A stretch of DNA of 64,000 bases from NCBI GenBank assembly GCA_903907865.1, contig CAIVPR010000078.1:124001-188000 (forward strand), given 5' to 3'. The DNA is from an uncultured Acidobacteriia bacterium. GTDB lineage: Bacteria; Acidobacteriota; Terriglobia; Bryobacterales; Bryobacteraceae. Positions 7,198 to 16,491 of this stretch are shown one piece after another (within the stretch, counting starts at the first letter, position 1; each line of letters begins with the position of its first letter). The notes under the pieces were generated by a model, which did no database searches, was not told the DNA's origin, and was given only the letters and a program-made list of their open reading frames with translations. The position numbers were made by a program, and so were the translations under genes.

Positions 7198-8312
7198 CGC
7201 GCTTCGCCATGGCACTCGCGGTCGGGCTGACTTGGTCGGCCTTGAGCTGTGCCCAGACGCCCTCGCAGGTTCTGGTCGTGGTGAACAAGAAGTCGGTGGC
7301 ATCTCGCGAGATCGGGGAATACTACCTTCGAAAACGCGGCGTACCACTCGCCAATCTGTGCACAATCGAAACGGATCCCGTCGAGACGATCCAGCGACCG
7401 GTCTACAAGAAGGATGTCGAAGGCCCGATCGGGCGCTTCCTTGAAGCCCACGGGCTCCGGGAGTCCATCCTCTACATCGTCCTGACCACCGGGGTGCCGT
7501 TACGCGTGTGGACCTCGAACGGCAAGAGCGACACGATGGAAAGCGACGAGGCGTCTGTCGATTCCGAATTGACTCTGCTCTACGCGAGGTTGCACGGCGC
7601 AAACCCGGCATTGGACGGCCCGTTCTCGAATCCCTTCTTCATGCAGCGGGACGCCCCGTTCCGGCATCCGGTGTTTCCGATGTATTTGGTCACGCGGCTG
7701 GATGGCTACTCCATGGCAGATATGAAGGCGCTGGTGGACAGGTCGCTTTTAGCCCTGAATCAGCCGCGCGGAAACGGCAAATTCGTGGTGGACCTGAGAG
7801 CCAACGAGGATACACCCGGCAACCATTGGCTACGGACAGCCGCGCTCCTCATACCCCGGGAGCGTTTGATGCTGGAGGAATCGGGCCGGGTGGCGGAGAA
7901 CCAGAAGAACGTGATCGGGTACGCTTCATGGGGATCGAATGATCGGGACCGGAAGCATCGGTTTCTGCATTTTCAGTGGCTCCCGGGTGCGATTGCGACC
8001 GAGTTTGTGTCGACGGACGGCCGCACGTTTCGGCAACCGCCGGACACGTGGGAATTGGGGAGTTGGGCAGACAAGGCTTCTTGGTACGGCGGTGCACCCC
8101 AGGCGCTTGCGGCGGACTACATCCACGAAGGGGCAAGCGGGGTATCCGGGCACATCGACGAACCATTTCTGGCGTACTGCCCCCGACCGGACTTCGTGCT
8201 ACCGGCCTACAATGCCGGACGGAATCTAGCGGAAAGCTTTTATATGGGGATACCTGCGCTGAGCTGGATGAACGTAGTGATCGGGGATCCGCTCATGCAC
8301 CTTTCCAAATGA
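7194..8312 (+). CDS. TIGR03790-family secreted protein
   Basis: A 372-residue protein with a signal-like N-terminus (MALAVGLTWSALSCAQ). The beginning VLVVVNKKSVASREIGEYYL, followed by RGVPLANLC, and later YLVTRLDGYS are characteristic of the uncharacterised TIGR03790 family found mainly in Acidobacteria, Planctomycetes and Cyanobacteria. The start could be GTG 7194, which overlaps the cytochrome stop, or ATG 7209. Coupling to a c-type cytochrome suggests a shared exported process, but no catalytic function is known for the family. A strong hairpin terminator starts at its stop codon. Confidence 0.8.
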   Translation: MTRFAMALAVGLTWSALSCAQTPSQVLVVVNKKSVASREIGEYYLRKRGVPLANLCTIETDPVETIQRPVYKKDVEGPIGRFLEAHGLRESILYIVLTTGVPLRVWTSNGKSDTMESDEASVDSELTLLYARLHGANPALDGPFSNPFFMQRDAPFRHPVFPMYLVTRLDGYSMADMKALVDRSLLALNQPRGNGKFVVDLRANEDTPGNHWLRTAALLIPRERLMLEESGRVAENQKNVIGYASWGSNDRDRKHRFLHFQWLPGAIATEFVSTDGRTFRQPPDTWELGSWADKASWYGGAPQALAADYIHEGASGVSGHIDEPFLAYCPRPDFVLPAYNAGRNLAESFYMGIPALSWMNVVIGDPLMHLSK

Positions 8313-8349
8313 AAACGCGCGGCCCGGTTGGTGCCGGGCCGCGCGTTTT
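8312..8349. terminator. Bidirectional intrinsic terminator
   Basis: A perfect 16-bp inverted repeat (arms 8312-8327 and 8334-8349, starting AAAACGCGCGGCCCGG) with a 6-base loop TTGGTG. The A4/T4 ends provide a short U-run in both directions. It sits between two convergent genes, overlapping the last base of the upstream stop codon, and should terminate both transcripts. Confidence 0.85.
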
Positions 8350-8366
8350 GGTGTAGAGATTTGGTA

Positions 8367-8933
8367 CTACGCCTTGCGGGGAACGAAGTTCAGGGAGGCG
8401 GAGTTCATGCAATACCGGAGGCCGGTTGGACGCGGGCCGTCGGGGAAAACGTGCCCAAGGTGGCCGTCGCAGCGGCTGCAAACGACTTCCGTACGCTCCA
8501 TGCCATACTTCCGGTCAACGTTTTCGGTCACGTTTTCCTTGGCCAGCGGCTGGTAGAAGCTGGGCCAGCCAGTGCCGGACTCGAACTTGGTCTTCGCGTC
8601 AAACAGCGGCGTGTCGCAGCAGACGCAGTGGTAGATGCCGTCCGCGTGGTTGTTGGCGTACTTGCCGGTAAAGGCACGCTCGGTGCCGGCTTTCCGGGTC
8701 ACATCGAACTGCTCAGGGGAAAGCTGCTTCTTCCACTCGGCGTCGGACTTCGCGATCTTTTCCACTACATTGGCTCCCGTGCGGTTTCCCGCGTCATCGA
8801 ACTGTACGATCTTCACGGTCTTGGTTTTTTCGCCCGTGGCTGCGCTGGCAAGGGACTCGGCCACGGAGGCCATCCCCAAGCCCGCAGCCAAGTAGCCGAA
8901 GAACCCGCGCCGATTGCTGTTGGTTTGGCTCAT
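8367..8933 (-). CDS. msrB: Exported methionine-R-sulfoxide reductase
   Basis: A 188-residue MsrB. The N-terminus carries a twin-arginine-like signal ([19 protein letters not shown]). The zinc site is formed by C103/C106 ([11 protein letters not shown]) and C152/C155 ([13 protein letters not shown]); the catalytic Cys is C175 in RYCMNSAS. It reduces methionine-R-sulfoxide in proteins, here predicted in the periplasm. It is preceded at 15 bases by msrA, and its AGGAGG ribosome-binding site (8945-8950) overlaps the msrA stop codon, so both enzymes are made from one message. Confidence 0.92.
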   Translation of the reverse strand: MSQTNSNRRGFFGYLAAGLGMASVAESLASAATGEKTKTVKIVQFDDAGNRTGANVVEKIAKSDAEWKKQLSPEQFDVTRKAGTERAFTGKYANNHADGIYHCVCCDTPLFDAKTKFESGTGWPSFYQPLAKENVTENVDRKYGMERTEVVCSRCDGHLGHVFPDGPRPTGLRYCMNSASLNFVPRKA

Positions 8934-8948
8934 GGTTTCTCGATCCTC

Positions 8949-9614
8949 CTACTTGTACATCTCGGGGTACTTCTTCTTCAGATCCTGAATCAGCGGCATA
9001 TCCATGTGGGCAATGTACGGCTCGTCAGGGTGGCCGTCAAGGTAATGCTGGTGGTAGGCCTCTGCAGGGTAGAAGGCCTTCAGCGGGACGACCTGGGTGA
9101 CGATCGGATCCTTGAAAACCTTGGCGGCGTTCAGCTGATGGATATACGCCTCGGCGGTCTGCTTCTGTTCGTCGTCGCCGTAGAAGATGGCGGAGCGGTA
9201 CTGGGTGCCGACGTCATAGTGCTGCCGGTTCAGGGTTGTGGGGTCGTGCGCCACCGAGAAGTAGATCTTCAGGAGCTGACCGTAGGAGATCTTGGCGGGA
9301 TCGTAGGTAACTTTGATCGCCTCGGCATGGCCGGTCTTGTCGCCATGCAACATCTCGTAGTGGGCCGTCTCCTTGGAGCCGCCCGAGTAGCCGACCTGTG
9401 TGTCCACCACGCCCTTGACGTGCTCAAAGACGCCTTCCATGCCCCAGAAGCAGCCACCGGCGAGGATGGCGACGGCCTTCTTGGCGGCGGGCGCGCCCGT
9501 CGTGGCGGCCGGTGGATCGGGGAATGAGGACGCGGCCATCAGGCCGAAAGTCAGCAACGGAACCGCAAAGAGGGCTCGAGTGCCAGCTAGGCGGGAAAAA
9601 TTGGGAATTCGCAT
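8949..9614 (-). CDS. msrA: Exported methionine-S-sulfoxide reductase
   Basis: A 221-residue MsrA with an N-terminal signal/anchor segment (ALFAVPLLTFGLMAAS). The catalytic Cys is C55 in AGGCFWGMEG; GVVDTQVGYSGG and YHQHYLDG further identify the family. It reduces methionine-S-sulfoxide and complements the MsrB encoded 15 bases downstream. The ATG is supported by GGAGG five bases upstream (9620-9624). Both reductases appear exported, so an electron donor (a DsbD-type or quinone-linked pathway) must exist elsewhere. The 143 bases upstream hold no gene. Confidence 0.92.
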   Translation of the reverse strand: MRIPNFSRLAGTRALFAVPLLTFGLMAASSFPDPPAATTGAPAAKKAVAILAGGCFWGMEGVFEHVKGVVDTQVGYSGGSKETAHYEMLHGDKTGHAEAIKVTYDPAKISYGQLLKIYFSVAHDPTTLNRQHYDVGTQYRSAIFYGDDEQKQTAEAYIHQLNAAKVFKDPIVTQVVPLKAFYPAEAYHQHYLDGHPDEPYIAHMDMPLIQDLKKKYPEMYK

Positions 9615-9757
9615 AACAACCTCCAGTCGTTGTATCCAGGGACCCGGACTGTCTATTCCAGACTCTATGTCTATCTTACCTGTTTTTGGCCAGTGTGGAA
9701 TGGGGGTCCCTGTCGGTAATACGGAATGGAGGTGCAGGTCGGATTGCCCGGCTGTGC

Positions 9758-11557
9758 CTATCCCCTGCCGCCAACTGCGGCCCGAAACGCCTTCGGCTTT
9801 GCCGCGGACTTGTTCGGCGGTGCGGGCACCACCTGCGGTCCAACGCGGCGCTCCTTGCTCGGCTGGACTGCAGTATCGGTCGCGATGGCGGCCATCGGTC
9901 CCAATTTCGCCAAGGGGAGCCCCTCCAGCTCAGCGGCCAGTTGGAGCATCTGGGTCGACATCTCGGCCAACTCACGGTTACGGGATATCGGCACACGCGC
10001 CCGGCTGCCGCCGGTTGCGAGCGCCTCGATCAGCGCCTGCGATTGGCGGACTCGTTGGAGGGCGGTCCATACCTCCCCGACAGCCTTAGCAAGCGCCTTG
10101 GTGTCCCGCCCGACATCGGCGGCACGAAGTCCGACCTCCTTGCTCGCGGCATCCGCGTCCCCGGCCAAGCCGCGGACCTCGGAGGCTACGACGCCGAATC
10201 CGGCACCGGCCTCTCCCGCATGCGCAGCCTCGATGGCGGCATTCAACGCCAGCAGGTTGGTCTTGAATGATATGGTTCTCATCGTTTCGGTCATTTTTCC
10301 AATTGCCTCCCCGGCACCTTCCAGTCCTTCCACAATCCCGAGCGCCTCGCCGAGGTGTTCCTCGGCCTGCCGGACGGTTTCTGCTGTTGAGGCGGCACAA
10401 TGCTGGATCTCGTCCGTCCCGATTGCGCCGCCGTTGTCCGGATCCAAGTGAATCGCCCCGCCCAATCTGGCGGCTACTGCCCGCACGCCTTTTGATACAG
10501 GCGCGAGACGGCGGCGTAGGTCGACGACGTGGGCCACCGCTGTCCGGTAACGGTCCTCCAAGTCGCCGAATCCGCCCAGCCAACTATGAATGCGCTTCCT
10601 CAGAAGAAGTGCTCCGCCGACAGCACCCAGCAGGACAAAACCGACCACGGCCCATGCAGCGCCGAGCAACGAATCCCCGGATTCCTCGTTACGTTCCGCC
10701 TCGTGGCGCGCTCGATTCAATTCGGCCGCAAACACCGCTCCAAGTCCCAACTGGGCTTGGGCCAAAGCGTCGAGCTTGGCTGTCTGCGAGGCAAAGGCAG
10801 CCTTCGAGATGGAGCCGACGCCGTCCGGGGCGTTGACCAGTTGTTCGATTCGCGCGAAACTCGTACGCGCGGAATCCGCGGCTGCAGCGGCCTTTGGGAG
10901 TCCCCGCAACTTTCTCACGGCCCGAGCCAGCATCTCCTGCGCCGTCCGACACCGCTCTACGGCGTCGGCGGTTGCTTGTCCGGGGTCAGTTCCGCGCGGC
11001 AACAGGAAGAGTTGCCAAACGGCGGACAGGGCGGTTCCCGCTTGATCGGCCATTTCTGTCGATAACTGAGGGGACCGCGGCGGATCCATCCCCCCGGATG
11101 GCTCCTGTTGCCGGACCATGGCGTCGACGATTCTGGACGCCCCCAGGATGGTCCCCGCCTCGATCGCGATTGCGGTCTTGAGTTCGATTCGGTGCCGTTC
11201 GCGTGATTCGACGTCATGCGCGTGCTTGGACCACAACTGGACTGCGGCATGGACTGCTCGGGTATCGGTTCCCCGGGAATCCAAATCGGCAAGCGCTTGC
11301 GTGAGAGCCTTCGATGCTTGGTCCAGATCCTCTGCGGAAGTTGCTCTCACTGCCGCCGCAGCTGCGGAACCGACGTGCTCAAACGACTGCCGCAATTGCT
11401 CCCGGCGGATGGCTTGGGCGCGGGCCGACGACGAGAGCCACCAAGCTTGTTGCGCCATGGTTCCGGCCAGGACGCAAACCAGCAGCGCCGCTGCCGCGTC
11501 AGCCGCCACCAGTTGCCCGAGTTCCCGCTCGACACGCTTCCGCACGAAGCCTCCCAT
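9758..11557 (-). CDS. Methyl-accepting chemotaxis-like transducer
   Basis: A 599-residue protein. One membrane helix lies near residues 17-42 ([17 protein letters not shown]) and a second precedes the cytoplasmic half ([20 protein letters not shown]). The signalling hairpin is at about 421-475, with the near-invariant [19 protein letters not shown] and [12 protein letters not shown]. The periplasmic region is rich in Ala and helical and the cytoplasmic coiled coil is short. The C-terminal tail ([14 protein letters not shown]) is basic and lacks a CheR-tethering pentapeptide. No other chemotaxis genes are near. The frame continues far upstream antisense to deoB; the ATG at 11557 before the first membrane helix is the real start. 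Confidence 0.8.
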   Translation of the reverse strand: MGGFVRKRVERELGQLVAADAAAALLVCVLAGTMAQQAWWLSSSARAQAIRREQLRQSFEHVGSAAAAAVRATSAEDLDQASKALTQALADLDSRGTDTRAVHAAVQLWSKHAHDVESRERHRIELKTAIAIEAGTILGASRIVDAMVRQQEPSGGMDPPRSPQLSTEMADQAGTALSAVWQLFLLPRGTDPGQATADAVERCRTAQEMLARAVRKLRGLPKAAAAADSARTSFARIEQLVNAPDGVGSISKAAFASQTAKLDALAQAQLGLGAVFAAELNRARHEAERNEESGDSLLGAAWAVVGFVLLGAVGGALLLRKRIHSWLGGFGDLEDRYRTAVAHVVDLRRRLAPVSKGVRAVAARLGGAIHLDPDNGGAIGTDEIQHCAASTAETVRQAEEHLGEALGIVEGLEGAGEAIGKMTETMRTISFKTNLLALNAAIEAAHAGEAGAGFGVVASEVRGLAGDADAASKEVGLRAADVGRDTKALAKAVGEVWTALQRVRQSQALIEALATGGSRARVPISRNRELAEMSTQMLQLAAELEGLPLAKLGPMAAIATDTAVQPSKERRVGPQVVPAPPNKSAAKPKAFRAAVGGRG

Positions 11558-11606
11558 ACGTCTTATCGTCAGGAATCGGAAAACCTGTAGAGTTTTTTTC
11601 GGGCGG

Positions 11607-11612
11607 TATAGT
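11607..11612 (+). promoter_or_regulatory. Putative -10 box, leaderless deoB
   Basis: TATAGT ends six bases before the GTG start at 11619. No Shine-Dalgarno sequence at proper spacing is seen (GGAAGA directly abuts the start). Transcription would begin at or next to the GTG. Confidence 0.45.
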
Positions 11613-11618
11613 GGAAGA

Positions 11619-12782
11619 GTGTTCGGACGCGTCATTTGGATCGTACTCGACAGCGTGGGCGTCGGCGAGATGCCCGACGCGGCCGCGTACGGCGATGTCG
11701 GCAGCGACACGCTGGGCAACATCGTTCGCCAACGTGGGTTGACGGTTCCAAACTTGTTGCGTTTGGGGCTGGGCAATCTCAAACCCATGCCCGGGTTGCC
11801 CGCCGCCGCAACGCCGCAGAGTGCGTACGGTCGCTGCACTCTTGCGTCGCCCGGCAAGGACACTACCACCGGCCATTGGGAAATGGTGGGAATCCACCTC
11901 GAAAGGCCGTTTCCGCTGTTCCCGAACGGTTTTCCCCCGGCAGTAATGGACGAGTTCGAGAGCCGTGTGGGACGCTCAGCCATCGGCAACAAGGCCGCGT
12001 CCGGCACGGAAATCATCAAGGAACTGGGGGCCGAGCACATGGAAACCGGCTCCCCTATCGTCTACACGTCCGCGGACAGCGTGTTCCAAATTGCGGCCCA
12101 TGAGGACGTGATTCCCCTCTGGGAGCTATACAGGATGTGCGAGATCGCGCGCGAAATTCTGCGCGGCCCGTATGAGGTCGGTCGTGTGATCGCGCGGCCA
12201 TTCGAGGGCGAGCCTGGCGCGTTCCGGCGCACCACGAACCGACACGACTATGCCGTTCCCCCGCCGTCCGGCATGTTGCTGGACCGGCTGGAGGAAGCTG
12301 GCGTCGAGGTTCAGAGCGTGGGGAAGATTTTCGATGTGTTCCTTGGACGGGGCATCGGCGACCATGCCTCCACAAAGTCCAACGCCGACGGCATGGCTAA
12401 GACCCTCTCGGCGACGCTGGAGCCGTCAACCGGGTTGATCTTTGTCAACTTGGTGGACTTCGACCAGTTGTATGGCCATCGCAACGACGTGGAAGGCTAC
12501 GCGCGGGCCTTGGAAGAATTCGACCGTTGGTTGCCGGAGTTCGAGGCCGCCCTCCAACCTGGGGACTTGGCGATCCTGACGGCGGACCACGGCTGCGACC
12601 CGACTACGCCCTCGACCGACCACAGCCGCGAATATACACCCCTGATTTGTTTCGGACCAAAGGTCCGCGCGGGAGTGGATCTCGGCCTTCGGGCCACGCT
12701 GAGCGACATCGGCAAGACCGTCGCCGAAAACTTCGGCACAACGATTGAGAAAGGTTCTAGCTTCCTACAAGATTTGATATGA
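11619..12782 (+). CDS. deoB: Phosphopentomutase
   Basis: A 387-residue alkaline-phosphatase-superfamily enzyme. Metal-binding and family motifs are visible: [17 protein letters not shown] with a metal Asp at the N-terminus, [11 protein letters not shown] (phosphorylatable Thr), [20 protein letters not shown] and [20 protein letters not shown] with the C-terminal metal ligands. It interconverts ribose-1-phosphate and ribose-5-phosphate in nucleoside salvage. The conserved sequence begins at the GTG 11619; upstream frame is antisense to the chemoreceptor. Its stop overlaps the ATG of tpiA (ATGA), so nucleoside sugar use is coupled to glycolysis. Confidence 0.93.
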   Translation: MFGRVIWIVLDSVGVGEMPDAAAYGDVGSDTLGNIVRQRGLTVPNLLRLGLGNLKPMPGLPAAATPQSAYGRCTLASPGKDTTTGHWEMVGIHLERPFPLFPNGFPPAVMDEFESRVGRSAIGNKAASGTEIIKELGAEHMETGSPIVYTSADSVFQIAAHEDVIPLWELYRMCEIAREILRGPYEVGRVIARPFEGEPGAFRRTTNRHDYAVPPPSGMLLDRLEEAGVEVQSVGKIFDVFLGRGIGDHASTKSNADGMAKTLSATLEPSTGLIFVNLVDFDQLYGHRNDVEGYARALEEFDRWLPEFEAALQPGDLAILTADHGCDPTTPSTDHSREYTPLICFGPKVRAGVDLGLRATLSDIGKTVAENFGTTIEKGSSFLQDLI

Positions 12783-13534
12783 GAACACCCTTGATGGCCG
12801 GCAACTGGAAGATGTACAAGACGCCCTCCGAAACGCGCGCATTCTTCGACGCCTTTGAACCCTTGGTGGCGGACGTCACCGACTGCGATATCGCGCTCTG
12901 CCCGCCGTACCTGAGCCTTGAGGCGGCCGTGGCAGCGACGGAGGGCAGCAACATCGCCATCGGTGCGCAGAACCTCTACCCCGGGAAGGAAGGTGCCTTT
13001 ACAGGCGAGATTTCGGGGCACATGCTTTCAGCCGTCGGCTGCAAATACGTGATCGTGGCCCATAGTGAGCGGCGCGAGTACTTCAACGAGTCCGAAGCGG
13101 ACGTGGTGAAGAAGGTGCGGGCCGCGTTGGAGTATTCCCTGACCCCCATCGTTTGTGTGGGCGAGAAGCTGCAGGATCGGGAAAGCGGCAATACCGAGAC
13201 CGTGTTGGGCGGACAGTTCGATGGCGGCTTGGCCCCGTTGACGCCAGAGGAATTTTCGAAGGTTGTTATCGCCTACGAGCCGGTTTGGGCAATCGGCACC
13301 GGTCGAACCGCGACCCCTGAGATCGCTCAGGCCACGCACAAGTTTCTGCGCAGCAAAGTCGAAGCCAAATTCGGGGCCGAGGCCGCAGCGGCGACCCGGA
13401 TTCTTTACGGCGGCAGCGTGAAGCCCGACAATGTGAAGAAGCTGATGTCCGAAGACGACATCGACGGTGCCTTGGTCGGCGGCGCGAGCTTGGATCCGAA
13501 ATCGTTCGCGGCCATTGTCAAGTTCCAAGCCTAG
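12779..13534 (+). CDS. tpiA: Triose-phosphate isomerase
   Basis: A 251-residue TIM barrel of normal length. Substrate and catalytic residues are present: N9 and K11 (AGNWKM), H95 (VAHSERRE), E167 (AYEPVWAIGTG) and the phosphate-binding YGGSVKPDN and GALVGGASL loops. It interconverts dihydroxyacetone phosphate and glyceraldehyde-3-phosphate in the cytoplasm. It is translationally coupled to deoB. Its last 17 bases overlap the convergent metallophosphoesterase gene. Confidence 0.96.
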   Translation: MRTPLMAGNWKMYKTPSETRAFFDAFEPLVADVTDCDIALCPPYLSLEAAVAATEGSNIAIGAQNLYPGKEGAFTGEISGHMLSAVGCKYVIVAHSERREYFNESEADVVKKVRAALEYSLTPIVCVGEKLQDRESGNTETVLGGQFDGGLAPLTPEEFSKVVIAYEPVWAIGTGRTATPEIAQATHKFLRSKVEAKFGAEAAAATRILYGGSVKPDNVKKLMSEDDIDGALVGGASLDPKSFAAIVKFQA

Positions 13535-14366
13535 CTGGTACCAGTCGCAAGCGCGTCACCTCGGGGCGGCAGTTGAAACGGACACCCTTGATGCTGCCGA
13601 CCCCGCGGGAGACGTGTATCCATCGTTCGCCCCAAGGTTTCAACCCCGCCACGTACCGGCGATCCGAAACCGGCGCGGGACTCGCGCCCGTAAGCGGCAC
13701 AACGACCTGTCCGCCGTGCGTGTGTCCGCTCAGCATGACGTGCCATGGTTTGTTGGCGAAGCGCTCTTTGCTGTCCGGATTGTGCGACAGCAGGACCACC
13801 GGTTCATCCCGTCGAACTTCGCCGAAGGCCCGCTCGGCATCGACACGGAGGGACCAAATGTCGTTTGCGCCCACCAAGCGCACCGGAGTTCCCCTCGCGT
13901 CGGCCTTCACCGACCGGTCGGCAAGAACTTGAATCCCGCTGGACTCCACCATGCTGGCCACCTCCCCTGTCCCATGGAATCCCCCTCCGTCCCTTGACCA
14001 AGATCCGCCATCGTGGTTGCCGAGGACGGCGTAGGTTGGCCTTGAACGGGCCAGCTTCGACAAGACCGACACATACCAGCGGCAATCAAAACCCGTAGCA
14101 ACGGTCACGAAGTCTCCGGTGATACAGATCAGGTCCGGCTTGGCCTCCACGGCCATATCGATCGCCCGCTCTATCAACGAAGTGGGAACATCGTGGGATG
14201 CATGGAGGTCCGACAGGTGCAGAACGTCAACCGGCCTCTCCAAATGGGGTACAGGGCAGGTGTGTTCGGTGAATTCGAGCCATCCCGGCTCCACCACGTA
14301 TGCCCAAGCTGCGGTCGGGATCCCCAGTATCGGCAGGGTCGCGAACGCCCGCCTCGTCATCTTCAT
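13518..14366 (-). CDS. YkuE-like metallophosphoesterase
   Basis: A 282-residue calcineurin-like phosphoesterase. All metal motifs are seen in order: DVLHLSDLHAS, ICITGDFV, VLGNHDGGS, LLSHNPDS and MLSGHTHGGQVV. The N-terminus MTRRAFATLPILGIPTAAW looks like a Tat or Sec signal, so the enzyme is predicted to face the periplasm, as for YkuE-type proteins. The physiological substrate is unknown. GATAGT lies five bases upstream of the ATG. The 3' end overlaps tpiA tail to tail by 17 bases, an unusual convergent overlap. Confidence 0.85.
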   Translation of the reverse strand: MKMTRRAFATLPILGIPTAAWAYVVEPGWLEFTEHTCPVPHLERPVDVLHLSDLHASHDVPTSLIERAIDMAVEAKPDLICITGDFVTVATGFDCRWYVSVLSKLARSRPTYAVLGNHDGGSWSRDGGGFHGTGEVASMVESSGIQVLADRSVKADARGTPVRLVGANDIWSLRVDAERAFGEVRRDEPVVLLSHNPDSKERFANKPWHVMLSGHTHGGQVVVPLTGASPAPVSDRRYVAGLKPWGERWIHVSRGVGSIKGVRFNCRPEVTRLRLVPARLGT

Positions 14367-14371
14367 GCACT

Positions 14372-14377
14372 ACTATC
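14372..14377 (-). promoter_or_regulatory. Putative -10 box of the metallophosphoesterase
   Basis: GATAGT on the minus strand ends five bases before the ATG at 14366; no Shine-Dalgarno sequence is present in between. Fits the leaderless pattern of the window. Confidence 0.35.
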
Positions 14378-14442
14378 GGCGGGACAAACCGGAAACTTTA
14401 GGCGGTCTCGACCCGGCGTGAGAAATTTTTTTCGCCACCTCG

Positions 14443-15369
14443 TCAACGCCCAGGCTCACCCTCCGACTGGATTGCCGACTTCACACGGGCCTCAATGAAC
14501 TCCGCTATCGCCAACGTCAGTGCCCTGGGATGCTCGGTCTTGGCCATTGCAAGCGCTTGAACACGGGAAATGGTGCGGTCCGGCACCCGGAAAGCGCGGA
14601 AGAGTCCTTGGTGGTTCCGCAACGCGCCCTCCGGTAGGATCGAATAGCCGAAACCCGACTCCACCATGCGCAGGATTGCCGCCGTGTCGTCCGCTTCCAT
14701 AATCACCCTTGGGCGCGCTCCGATCCCCGCCAGGAAGCCGTCAATGAGCGTCCGCATGTTGCTCCGCCGCGGGTAAAGGAGGAACGGCGCGTCGTCCAAG
14801 TCGGCCGGTTGGATCTTGCCAACGTGCCAGGCGCGGGTCCTCGTGTCGGCATGGCGCACGATCAGCAGTTCCTCTTCGAATAGCGGCTTTACAACGAGAT
14901 CGTCGGTTGGGAAGGGCAACGTGATGATTGCCAAGTCGAATCGGCGGTCCAGCAGACCCGCCACCATTTCCTCCGTGGCCGAGACAGTGATGTGCATCGG
15001 CGTCTTGGGGAACGTCTGCCTCAAGATCCGCAGCGGTGTTCCCAGTTGGTGGATCAGGGCAGTGGCACCGGTGGCGAAATGGAAGGGGCGATGGTCGGCC
15101 TCCGGCAATGACTCGAACTCGAACTCAATGTCGCGGATCCGGCGCAGCACGATCCGCGCATGTTCGGCCAAGCGCAGCCCGGCCGGTGTCGGTTCCAAGT
15201 GTTTTCCACTTCGGGAAAAAAGATCGGTGCGGAGCTCCTCGCTGAGGCTCCGGAGCTGCATGCTGATGGCACCAGGCGAGATGTAGTGCTTCTCCGCCGC
15301 ACGTGTCATGCTGCCGCAGTCGATCACGGCCAGGAATAGCTCCAATTGGCGGATTTCCATGATCTTCAC
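14443..15369 (-). CDS. LysR-family transcriptional regulator
   Basis: A 308-residue LysR-type regulator. The helix-turn-helix is LFLAVIDCGSMTRAAEKHYI followed by SPGAISMQLRSLSEEL; the effector-binding domain follows with PLFEEELLIVRHADT and SGFGYSILPEGAL. The start could be ATG 15369 or the second ATG at 15360 (MEIRQLELFL). It stands between the metallophosphoesterase and a methyltransferase gene, all on the minus strand but with gaps of 76 and 153 bases, so it is probably monocistronic. No target can be named. Confidence 0.87.
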   Translation of the reverse strand: MKIMEIRQLELFLAVIDCGSMTRAAEKHYISPGAISMQLRSLSEELRTDLFSRSGKHLEPTPAGLRLAEHARIVLRRIRDIEFEFESLPEADHRPFHFATGATALIHQLGTPLRILRQTFPKTPMHITVSATEEMVAGLLDRRFDLAIITLPFPTDDLVVKPLFEEELLIVRHADTRTRAWHVGKIQPADLDDAPFLLYPRRSNMRTLIDGFLAGIGARPRVIMEADDTAAILRMVESGFGYSILPEGALRNHQGLFRAFRVPDRTISRVQALAMAKTEHPRALTLAIAEFIEARVKSAIQSEGEPGR

Positions 15370-15522
15370 TCGCCTGCGTGCGGTCCGCGATCACAAGCGG
15401 AAGAAGGTGCTGTTTGGGCGGTGGGCCGACCATGTGTTGCGACTCTGGGTTGACGGATCCGCATTGCACAAATGTATCGCCAATCCGGCCACGGCGCAAT
15501 GCCCCCAGTGCACCGGCCCTTG

Positions 15523-16323
15523 TCAAACCGGACGGAGCACGGCCCGGACAAACGTCGTGGTGAACTCGCGTGTCAATTTGGAATGCACCGGAGCCAGCCG
15601 CCTGATCGGAACGCATTCGAAGTGCTCGAACGCAAACCCGTTCTCTTCGACAGCTCGCCGAAAGGCCTTGATGCTCAAATGGTGCACGCCTGTCTCGCGA
15701 AACGTGCGCGGGTTCCCGGACCAATACAAATTGCGCCAGCGTATGATGGCCGCCTCGGACAGGATCAAATGCGCCCAGGGGAAAGGGCAGATGTGCGATC
15801 CGTACGGGTGATACCAACTTGGTCCAAACCCTACCAGCACCAAGCCTCCCGGGTTCAGGGTCCGGCGAAAGACCCGTAGCATCGCGCCGGGGTCCTCGAA
15901 GTGTTCAAACGCATCAAACGTGGCGACAATATCGGCGCGTGTGTCCGGTGCCAACTCCGTGACAAAGCTACATTGCTTCTCGACACCCGCTTCAGCCGCA
16001 AATCGGGCCGCGGTGATCAAGCCTGCCGGCGAGATGTCGATTCCGATCACTTTGGTCGCACCCACAAGGGCCATTTGGACGGATTCCCGCCCGTCACCGC
16101 ATCCATAGTCGATGGCTGATTTCCCGCGGAAGTATTCCGGCCAGTTCTTCCCCACGAGGTTGTTCAGTTTCCGTTCCGCGTTCTCGAGCCAAGTTTCATT
16201 CGGCGGTGTGAGAGACGGGTCCTCCGGCGCAGGCGGCCGGGGCCCTTTGCGAACTTGCCCATGCCCGCGCGGACTACAAAAGCGCGTGATTAGGCGGAAC
16301 TGGATATCTTCAAGAAGACTCAT
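15523..16323 (-). CDS. Class I SAM-dependent methyltransferase
   Basis: A 266-residue methyltransferase. Motif I is IDYGCGDGRES; VIGIDISPAGLITAA is motif post-I; ADIVATFDAFEHFEDP and GGLVLVGFGPSW follow, as in UbiG/UbiE-like small-molecule or glycan methyltransferases. The aromatic C-terminal half (WYHPYGSHICPFPWAHL) resembles methyltransferases of surface-polysaccharide or secondary-metabolite clusters, but the substrate is not deducible. The ATG at 16323 (MSLLEDIQFRL) is preferred to the longer frame because GGTGGAG lies upstream. Divergent from the arabinofuranosidase with a 168-base spacer. Confidence 0.78.
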   Translation of the reverse strand: MSLLEDIQFRLITRFCSPRGHGQVRKGPRPPAPEDPSLTPPNETWLENAERKLNNLVGKNWPEYFRGKSAIDYGCGDGRESVQMALVGATKVIGIDISPAGLITAARFAAEAGVEKQCSFVTELAPDTRADIVATFDAFEHFEDPGAMLRVFRRTLNPGGLVLVGFGPSWYHPYGSHICPFPWAHLILSEAAIIRWRNLYWSGNPRTFRETGVHHLSIKAFRRAVEENGFAFEHFECVPIRRLAPVHSKLTREFTTTFVRAVLRPV

Positions 16324-16491
16324 GCGTGGAAACTCCACCTCGGCGGGTTGGGCGCTTTCTGCAAGTCGCGCATGCCCAAGGTTCCTCCAGTGTACCAACC
16401 GCTCGACCCGGGCCAAAGTGCTGCCGCTTGGTCAGGCGTCGTCCTTGTCAACACCCATATCCGCATCCAATGTGATAGTTTCGTCAGTGCA

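Noticed and set aside
8328-9527. 399-codon plus-strand ORF
   Set aside because: Antisense shadow of msrB and msrA, both of which show all catalytic motifs.
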